Part shown: in pieces, positions 20,153 to 26,921 of the stretch
Position numbering within the stretch: position 1 is the stretch's first letter
How the letters are laid out: the number at the start of each line of letters is the position of its first letter
NCBI GenBank assembly: GCA_032433595.1
Contig: JASWJB010000452.1
Span: 1 to 26,921 of the forward strand
Length of the DNA: 26,921 nt
Direction of reading: 5' to 3'
DNA from: Conoideocrella luteorostrata
Lineage: Eukaryota > Ascomycota > Sordariomycetes > Hypocreales > Clavicipitaceae
The notes under the pieces: generated by a model
Told to the model about the DNA's origin: nothing
What the model saw: the letters and a program-made list of their open reading frames with translations, nothing else
Databases searched by the model: none
Position numbers and translations under genes: made by a program

Positions 20153-20640
20153 CTATGCGACACAGTAAGCACCGTCCATCAGAGAATCTATACCGGTCGT
20201 ATACGTGGAGAGGTCTGAGGCAAGATACAGAAACGCGCCCCCTGAAGCTCATGCACCTCACCTTGGCGTCTGGTCCAGGATCAGCTTAGTCACGAAAAGG
20301 AAACAAGAAGAAGTAAAAGCAAGGAACACGTTTAAACTGCTATACTCACTCCAAGGAAACCTTGTCTTGCCACTGATCCTTGTACTCCTCGGGAACTGAG
20401 CTGGTTGTATCAGTGCAAATATAACTGGGAGATATGGTGTTGGCGTGCGCAAATTGTGCCCATTCAACAGACAAGCTGTTGCAGAGATGAACCACGTCTG
20501 CCTTTGCAGCATTTTAAGAAGCTTGGAGTTGCGGACTGTTGGTAATCCAGGCGCTCATGGAGGCAGTGGCAATGAAGCTTTCTGACGTGTAACGCCCCGA
20601 GAGCTGCCCATGAATGTCTGTGCCTGTAAGCTTCTCGCGC
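20153..20640 (-). pseudogene. Broken SDR (sorbose/mannitol-reductase type)
   Basis: Minus-strand translation gives LTGT..., then SFIATASMSAW, NSPQLQAS-stop-NAAKADVV, LSVEWAQFA, NTISPSYICTD, then an intron-like gap. It continues with HELQGA and, in another frame, LYLASDLSTYTTG, ending at TAG (20153-20155). The catalytic motif YxxxK reads stop-NAAK: TAA at 20514-20516 replaces the active-site Tyr. Between HELQGA and LYLASD the spacing is five bases, so the frame shifts. The N-terminal cofactor domain (TGxxxGxG) was not found upstream. It is a paralogue of the intact SDR next door and is dead. Confidence 0.8.
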
Positions 20641-21418
20641 AGCCAGCGAAAGGAACTAACATTTCTGCTTGATATGGTCCTTATAATTCGTAATCGCGGT
20701 GATTTCCTTTTCTAGGGTGAAAACGATGTGGCGCCTTAGCCGCTAATAATAACAATCATTTTGGCCATCACTACCCCTTACCGGGTATTGGACACGAAGG
20801 AAGTGAACGAGTTTGTTGTTGCCTCTCGCTTGCAGGTTTGTTAATCCTTTAGACTATGTTGTCGCCTTCGGTCAAAAGAATGACAGCGACAGCACGGATT
20901 CAGCCAGGAATAGTGCCTAGTCTCATGTGTATCTCTACAGTGCCCAATTGTCTCTTCGACTCCTACTATCATTGCTTAGCAGTGATGGGCTAGAGAAGAA
21001 TATACGAGTCAGCGGCCTGCTATGGATGCGGGCTGATCAGATGGAATGGATGCATAGCCACTTTTCCATTGCAAAATTGATCCATGTTTACGTTCCTCGC
21101 AACCCGCAGCACCCCGCATGGGCTGCGCAAGCGACTACCCGGAGCTTGGCCCACAGCAACGTCCCATCGGCCTATCTTGTAGAGGATCTCTTGCCTCGAG
21201 CAGCGGGCGCGCGTGACTACAATCTAGTTCATCTGTAAATTGCCAGGTCAAACAAGGAGAAGGCCGTCCAAATTGCAGGAAAAGAGACTGCAAGAGAGTA
21301 TTGCAAGCAATTGTTATGCAAGCTACAGTCACACTGGTTCAATGCCTATGGTTAAAACGCAAGGGTGCGGTTCCTATATCTCAAAGCCCCATCTGTCCTC
21401 GTGGCATGCGGTATTTCA
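20641..21418. other. Spacer between the broken and intact SDR genes
   Basis: About 780 bp with no recognised gene. A 103-codon open frame at 20927-21238 (+) has no familiar motif and I do not call it. The left end may contain the unrecognisable N-terminal part of the broken SDR. Confidence 0.35.
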
Positions 21419-22340
21419 TTATGGCAGCGTGTAACCACCATCAACCGTCAAGTTAGCCCCGGTCATATAACAGCAGGCATCGCTTGCCAAGAAGACAAAC
21501 ACCTGTACTCAACATTAGATCATGACAATAGTAGGAATATCTGCCAATAAGCTAAAGACTTACGCTCCTTAGCTCCTCTGGCTTGCACATTCTGCGACCA
21601 GGAATCAACTTCAGCCAATCATCGAACATGTCGCTTCGTTTCGTAACCACTAATCCAGTGTCAGTAAGTCATGGGCTTACGAGGAATACAGATGCAAGCA
21701 TGCACTCACTGTCGGTCAAGACGTAACCGGGAGAGATAATGTTGACTCTGGCGAAGTTCGCCCACTCCACCGCCAGGTTCTTTGCCAGGTGAACAACGGC
21801 AGCCTTGGTCGCGTTATAGCCAGATTGAGGTTGAGGAACGTTTACCAAGGTAGCGCTAACTGATCCAGTAACAATGAGATTGCCCCTCCCTTGTTTTTTG
21901 AATATATGACCGGCCGCTAGACATGTCCACATAGCTCCATCGTAGTTCACCCTTGTGGTATAATGCCATTCATCTTCAGCATAGTCAAGTGCTGGTATAT
22001 TGTTGCAGACACCAGCATTAACAACAACAATATCAAGACGTCCGTGGCCGAAATTAGAAGCAACAGTCTCGATCGTCTGTCTCGTCTTCTCCCGGTCGGT
22101 AACGTCGCACTGATAGCTCTGGACACGCTGTCTAGTCTTCGTAGCGATCTTTGTAGCCTTATCCTCAGCGTCTGTAGACTCCTTGTAAATGAAGGCCACG
22201 TCAGCCCCAGCTTCCGCCAGTCCGATGACGGCCTCGAGTCCAATACCCCGAGAGCCTCCCGTGACAAGGGCAATCTTTCCCTTCAGAGAGAATTGGGACA
22301 AGACGTGAGCGTCCGGGTCCGCAGACTCGTACAAAGGCAT
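21419..22340 (-). CDS. Short-chain dehydrogenase/reductase (sorbose reductase/mannitol DH type)
   Basis: Proposed exons are 22340-21710, 21649-21564 and 21502-21419 (266 aa; introns 60 and 61 bp). It is a classical SDR with NAD(P)-binding TGGSRGIG (27-34), VVVNAG (106-110), catalytic Ser160 in TGSVS, Tyr175/Lys179 in SGYNATK, and IISPGY. The C-terminus is TGANLTVDGGYTLP. The overall pattern, with an N-terminal FSLKGKIALVTGG and the TVDGGYTLP end, fits fungal SOU1/NADP-mannitol dehydrogenase relatives that interconvert ketoses and polyols in the cytosol; the substrate is not fixed. CCCCAG (SYGGRG inverted) lies at 22551-22556, about 210 bp upstream. TATATATA abuts the ATG, so the true transcription start is unclear. 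Confidence 0.88.
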
Positions 22341-22820
22341 TATATATAGTAGAGAGGATGAATACGGACTGCCTTTTAATTTTTTTTTTTAATCAATCCT
22401 GAACAGTCGGTTCTGACAAGGGGCGGGCGGTTTCAAAGGCGATCTTTGGGAGCACGTTACGTTGTCGAGATTCTCTCTAATACAAGAATCGCAATCACCT
22501 TGATCCTTATTTAAGTATATCTCTTTAACCACCGTTGTTACCCTTATCGGCCCCAGGAACGCCGTCTCACTTCCCTAAGCAGTAGTGATCCTTTTTTTTT
22601 TTTTGGGTCTAGCGCCACTGCTTTTCTCAAGTTCATATCGATTTCAGAGCGGCCGCGGACTTACCACATGGGGCAAGTAGTGATCAAAAAGCAGCAAAGA
22701 GCTCCTTGATGGTGGGTCTACCTGGGGATTGCTCCACTTTTTGATTCCATACGGCAAGCGCTTAATTGGTTTAAAAAATGGAGCAACCCTTAGGTAAGCT
22801 TCTGTCTCATAGCACTTACG
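22341..22820. promoter_or_regulatory. SDR upstream region with possible transposase scrap
   Basis: It holds T-runs (about 22379-22391 and 22592-22605) and one SYGGRG-type box (22551-22556). At 22644-22838 the minus strand has a short frame containing QRKCYETEAYLRVA, which reminds me of N-termini of fungal pogo/Fot-like transposases. The match is from memory and weak, and the frame degenerates afterwards. Confidence 0.3.
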
Positions 22821-23028
22821 TTGGATAAAATAAGACATGATAAAAACTTGCTAAAAGAACATTTAGTGAGCTCACACTTTTGCGCTATGGCGCAACGGAT
22901 ATTCAAGTTGACAACTTAACTAAATAAATAAAACTGCCAGATTGCATAACCACTACACCAAAAGTGCAAAAGTGCGAGCTCACCAAATATTATCATAGCA
23001 AGTTATTATTATGTCTTATATTATCCAA
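22821..23028. mobile_element. 208-bp inverted-repeat element with tRNA-like centre
   Basis: Arms of about 65 bp (22821-22885 and 22964-23028) are reverse complements with roughly 80% identity. Shared words are TTGGATAA, ATAAGACAT, AACTTGCTA, GTGAGCTC and CACTTTTGC. The middle, read on the minus strand, has TAGTGGTTATGCAATCTGG, like a tRNA A-box/D-loop, and later TTGAATATCC before TTGCGCCA, like a decayed T-arm/B-box and 3' acceptor. TGGTGTA and TGCGCCA could pair as a 7-bp acceptor stem with two G-U pairs. No tRNA gene is called because the anticodon arm is not credible. Confidence 0.55.
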
Positions 23029-23097
23029 CCAGAACTTCTCTCTTTACTTATCTGTTCCACATAAGCCGTTATTAATACTGCTGGATAGTGCTGAAGG

Positions 23098-23418
23098 TGT
23101 TGAGATTAGAGTGGCACCTTCAGAAATGACCGAGGCCTCGTAGTAGCTAGATTCGCACGATAGTGGAAGAAGGTGGCACGATGCCAAGGAATGTAGGCCT
23201 AAGGCCACTAAATTCAAGGGAATGTTCAGGTTGCTGAAGGACTATATAGGAGGAAAACTATGCTCTTCGGAAGAGGGATCATCATTTTTCACATTATCGT
23301 TGTTAGAATTCATCATTTTTCAGTGTCTTCATCTAATTCAATTGAACCCTGCTATTCCTGCCAATTGCCACTGTTGTAAATTGCTGCCTTTTACCTATGA
23401 AAAGGCACATAACGCAAC
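23098..23418 (+). repeat. Solo LTR, family A copy 4
   Basis: Ends are TGTTG and CAACA, and it aligns throughout with 5795-6121. No flanking 5-bp duplication is seen (GAAGG and GCATT). It lies downstream (3') of the broken transporter 2 and 70 bp from the 208-bp inverted-repeat element. Confidence 0.8.
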
Positions 23419-23582
23419 AGCATTCGAGCTCTATAAATTATTAAGAACTTGAGTAACTATTCTTTTTAATCGCTTTTGTTTTTATGTTTAGCCTAATTTG
23501 GTTGCTATATATACTCGGAGATTGCATGTTTTTCATTATGCTATTACCCCCCATCCACTGGACTATGCGGCGATGACCTTAT

Positions 23583-25544
23583 TTAGACCACTGTCTCTAT
23601 TGCCTGAGTGATGCCCTTCTCCGCGTCATTGGACATACGATAGCCTGTTCCGTTATCCTCAACAGGCGGGAGGCCTGCCTTGAGTCTATCTTGCATCTCT
23701 TGTGCACGTTTAACGGGGGTTGCCGTCGTGAGAGAAAATATGATCGACATCTTCCAGCCACAAATTGCTTGTCTCAGCTTGTCACTGTTAGGAAATGTTT
23801 GAAACGTGGGTCATCAGTATACTTACGATAGAAGAAGTAGATGCAGGGCACAGAAATAAAATTCGCAGCCATGAAGACGAAGTAAGCCCTCCACTAGAGT
23901 CTGTTCAAGACGACTGGAGAAATCATAGCCACGGTGAAGTTCCACAACCAGTTACTGCTTACACCAATCGCAGTACCACGAGCACGAGCTTGGAGAGGTA
24001 AAATCTCAGGCACAAACACCCAAGGTACACAATTGACCCTGAAATGAGAATTAGCTGGCTATGACGAGGCCGTGGGTCGATGGAGGGATTTGAGCGCCAG
24101 GTAGATGGTTTCATCAATTTCGGTTCAGGCCAGGAAAATGGAAGGGGCGTCACTTACGAAGCACCAAATGCCAGCAAATACAAGAAGAAGAAGGCTACCG
24201 AGGCGGATGCAAATGTTGTGCCACGGGAAGTTGCACCACCATCTGCCTGTGAGAGTAGAGCAGCGATAAAAAGCATGCAGGTACTAAGTGCGCTGGAACC
24301 CCACTATTTGGAAACATTAGCAACCTTTTTCTTGGCAGAGTTGGCTGTTGGGCGGGAGAATAATTACCATCATGGTCTTGCGTCGACCCATATGATCCAG
24401 TCTTGTCGCTGGCCAAATACCACCGAGGACAAACATACAAATAGCAAAACCAGGCACGATCAGAGCAGTGCGGTGTGGCAATCCAATATTCTCTTTAAGG
24501 ATAGTTGGAAGGTAGTAGACCACAAGGACAATACCGCTAGCTTGGTTCATAAACTGAATGCACCAGGCCAGGAAGATGCGGTATCTTGTCTGGAGCTGAT
24601 CCTTCTTGAAAACGCTGAAGAACGACTTGTTGGGGTCACCAGCACTCTTTTCCAATTCCAGAGCCTGCAGGATGATTGTCTTCTCAGAGACAATGAATGG
24701 ACTATTCTGCGGCTTGTCATGAACGATACAGAGCACTTCAATGGCGTCGGCGTCCCGTCCTTGGTTGAAAAGTCATCGCGGGGATTCGGGCAAGACAAAA
24801 ACTAGAAGGCTGACAATAATGGTAAACACGATCTGCATCGAAATTGGGAATCGCCATGAAATCGGTCCATCCACGTAGCTCATGCCGAAGTTGAACCAGT
24901 AGGATAACACGGTGCCGATCTGAAACATGGGTTTATTAGCGATTAATGTTAAAACTTGGAGCGGCCGAAGACTTACTCCAACAAACATGACATCAGAACT
25001 AATGAGACGACCTCTGGATACTGGAGGGCACAGCTCCGATTGCCATCTGTTCAAATTCAAACGGTAAGAAACTGCTTTGACAAATCGAATCATGGTACTT
25101 ACGCTGGCACTGTGGAGGTTTTAATGCCAGTAGCCACGCCAGTAATGATGCGGCCGACGATGAGATGAGGCAAGGTGTAAGACGAGATTTGCAAGGCCGT
25201 GCCAACGGTGATACTTCCAACACCGAGCCATAACGTTCGTCGGCGGCCGAGCATCTCACTGAGAAGGAAGACGACTGGTTGTCGATGTTAGACTCTGCAC
25301 AAGACTTTCTGGCTGAGCCAACGTAGTACTCACGGACACAGCCTAGAAGACATCCCAAATTGTAGCAGGAGACGATGATTCCCGTCTGAGAGTCAGACGG
25401 ATGGTTAAAAAGGTCGAGCCAGTTCTCATTTTCCAAAATAGGACCGAAAACTCCTTGTTCCCAACCATAAAGAACGAAGGCTATGTCACAACAGACGTTA
25501 ATACCGAATTGAGTCTGCTTGCCTCTTTTCAGGAGTTCAATCAT
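23583..25544 (-). pseudogene. Broken MFS sugar transporter 2
   Basis: Paralogue of transporter 1 with the same exon plan: 25544-25334, 25274-25103, 25046-24977, 24919-24368, 24303-24158, 24038-23827 and 23777-23583. Exons 2, 3 and 6 are exactly as long as their counterparts (172, 70 and 212 bp). Lesions: TGA at 24773-24775 turns PESPRW into PESPR-stop (codon 200). TAG at 23894-23896 lies in NRL-stop-WRAYFVF (codon 432). The five-G run at 23715-23719 carries one base too many, shifting the frame before VKRAQEMQDRL. The last acceptor also seems displaced, since the nearby CAG leads into a stop. Otherwise the motifs remain (GYNLGCLLGC-like, GRIITGVATG, DHMGRRKTM, ETSNLWLEDVD), so loss is recent. 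It cannot make a full-length carrier. Confidence 0.85.
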
Positions 25545-26599
25545 ATTTTATGGCAGAAAGGCACGGCGTAGTCTGTTTCAGAGGATTCTAGAATGTATGC
25601 AAATCTGGGGGGTTGATGATGATCTTGGGTTCAGGTGTCAGTCATCCCGTCAGTGTGTAAATCTGAGCTTGTGGGGTATAGTCCCCAGACGAATCTTATT
25701 GTCCCAGATTTTCCACAGACCAATGGGCTGGTGACTGTGGGTGGTGGGTGGCTTGTCTGTCTGCTGCCGAGCACCAGAATTTCCCCATAGGGAAATTTAC
25801 AACATGATGCGGAACCCACTCGTGTTCTGTAGCGCGATTTGCGCGATTTACGCTTCACGTGCAATATGGTAGAGTTTCCCCATGGAGAAAGGTTCCAATA
25901 GCCTAGACTCCGACTAGCGTGTAAATTTGGGTCCAGAGATTTGGTTCTCCTTTATGCAGACCCATAGACATCGTCAGGGTAAAGTCGATTCTCCACATCA
26001 CTCAGTTACCGAGCTAATATTGGTCAGCCTGACGGTCTTAGCCTAGCTATTAAGTCGCTGGCGATAATGCGGGCTAGCTAGGTCGATGCCTGGACATTGC
26101 GATTTTAACTAACTAACGTATTCTGGCATGTTCTGGGCTCCGACGCTTACGAATCTTGCATAAAGTAAACTGTAGTGATGATCTTAGAGTGCTCTAATAT
26201 AAGTCTAAAAGTCGTATTTCAGAAAATTCAGAGACAGTTTGCAAAGCGTCGCACTGATCTTGTTCATCGAAAGTGTTACGGTCCAAGAGAGTATATTAAC
26301 AACTGGCTAGGCGACTACTACTTGTATCTAAAAGCTAAAGCATAAAAGGAAAATAGGATCAGAAAAGGAGAGCTCATGGAGCTCGATACTGTCCATTCCG
26401 CTTATAAATGGGTCCCGGCCAGGCAGGAGGGATGTCACAGGAAGCATTCCTCACAACCAATGCACGATGCACTCAATATCACCGAAAACACACAATGCGA
26501 CCGGAATTATTCAACATCGTCGGAAGCGTTTAAATTCAACAGAATCGTATAACCGGAAGCATTTAATATCGTTAAAATTGAATAATGCCGAGGAATGCG
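25545..26599. other. Upstream flank of transporter 2
   Basis: No credible gene. Candidate CreA boxes: CTGGGG at 25605-25610 and the inverted pair GTGGGG/CCCCAG at 25671-25676 and 25683-25688. A hairpin, AATTTCCC-CATA-GGGAAATT, lies at 25778-25797, with a similar TTTCCCCATGGAGAAA at about 25875-25890. From about 26434, TGTCACAGGAAGC and repeated CCGGAAGCATTTAA / CGGAAGCGTTTAA words suggest a decayed repeat running into the AT-rich block. Confidence 0.4.
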
Positions 26600-26921
26600 C
26601 CCCGCACAAGGAATTTAATATTACTAGAAATAGATAATATTAATAATATTATTAGAATTAATAAAATAAAATAAATATATAAAAAAAGAAATATTATAGA
26701 AATAAATAATAGCTAAATTTCTATTAATTAAATAAAAATTAAGGATATTTTTTCTATTACCTTAAAGATTAACTTTTATAGCTACTTACTTATAATAATT
26801 ATAAGCCTAGTTTATATAAGTATTTTTATTATTTTATTATTATAATTATATTATTATTATAATATTATATAAAGCTATTATAAATACTTTTAAGAGTTTT
26901 TTTTTTATACTTATCTTTAAG
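26600..26921. repeat. AT-rich, RIP-like block (right flank)
   Basis: Same character as 1-695: almost only A and T, full of TA, no open frames. The block continues beyond the window. With the left block it brackets the gene cluster. Confidence 0.7.

Noticed and set aside
22885..22964. tRNA gene
   Set aside because: A-box and 3' end look tRNA-like, but no believable anticodon arm or intact T-arm; described as tRNA-like only.
24080..24805. 241-codon plus-strand frame
   Set aside because: Antisense to transporter 2, whose transmembrane motifs and splice sites are clear on the minus strand.
1..26921. CRISPR array, prokaryotic operon or prophage
   Set aside because: Spliceosomal introns and fungal gene families throughout; no regularly spaced short repeats.

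Overview
The window looks like nuclear DNA of a filamentous ascomycete. Genes have several short introns of about 46-119 bp with GTANGT-type donors and YAG acceptors. There are two Zn(II)2Cys6 fungal regulators, dispersed solo-LTR remnants, and very AT-rich ends (1 to about 695 and about 26600-26921) that look like RIP-degraded DNA. The species cannot be read from the sequence; an Aspergillus/Penicillium-like mould is a guess.

Layout, left to right: an AT-rich block; an LTR remnant and a doubtful minus-strand hypothetical gene (1376-2051); Zn2Cys6 regulator 1 with six exons (2506-5271, +); two solo LTRs; a zinc-dependent medium-chain polyol/alcohol dehydrogenase with three exons (6179-7422, -); a repeat-rich stretch at 7.6-10.8 kb (inverted-repeat element, dead Tc1-like transposase, three LTR copies, a telomere-like tract, and a stray copy of part of a Zn-cluster coding sequence); an MFS sugar transporter with six exons (10898-12784, -); the divergent regulator 2 (13783-16464, +); a class II aldolase-like gene (17370-18350, +); an SMP-30/lactonase-type gene (18846-19906, +); a broken SDR (20153-about 20640, -); an intact SDR of the sorbose/mannitol-reductase type (21419-22340, -); a 208-bp inverted-repeat element; a solo LTR; and a second sugar transporter, paralogous to the first and broken by stops and a frameshift (23583-25544, -). 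An AT-rich block closes the window.

Together the genes read as a catabolic cluster for a sugar, polyol or sugar acid: uptake (MFS), oxidation/reduction (zinc dehydrogenase and SDR), lactone hydrolysis (SMP-30), carbon-carbon cleavage (aldolase), and two regulators. Motifs matching the CreA consensus SYGGRG lie in most of the promoters. The aldolase keeps its metal-binding residues but has lost the usual phosphate-loop sequence, and no sugar kinase is visible, so the route may use an unphosphorylated substrate (inference). One transporter and one SDR have died while a paralogue of each survives, so the cluster appears to be streamlining or decaying between AT-rich, repeat-derived flanks. All exon boundaries were worked out by eye from frame continuity and splice consensus.
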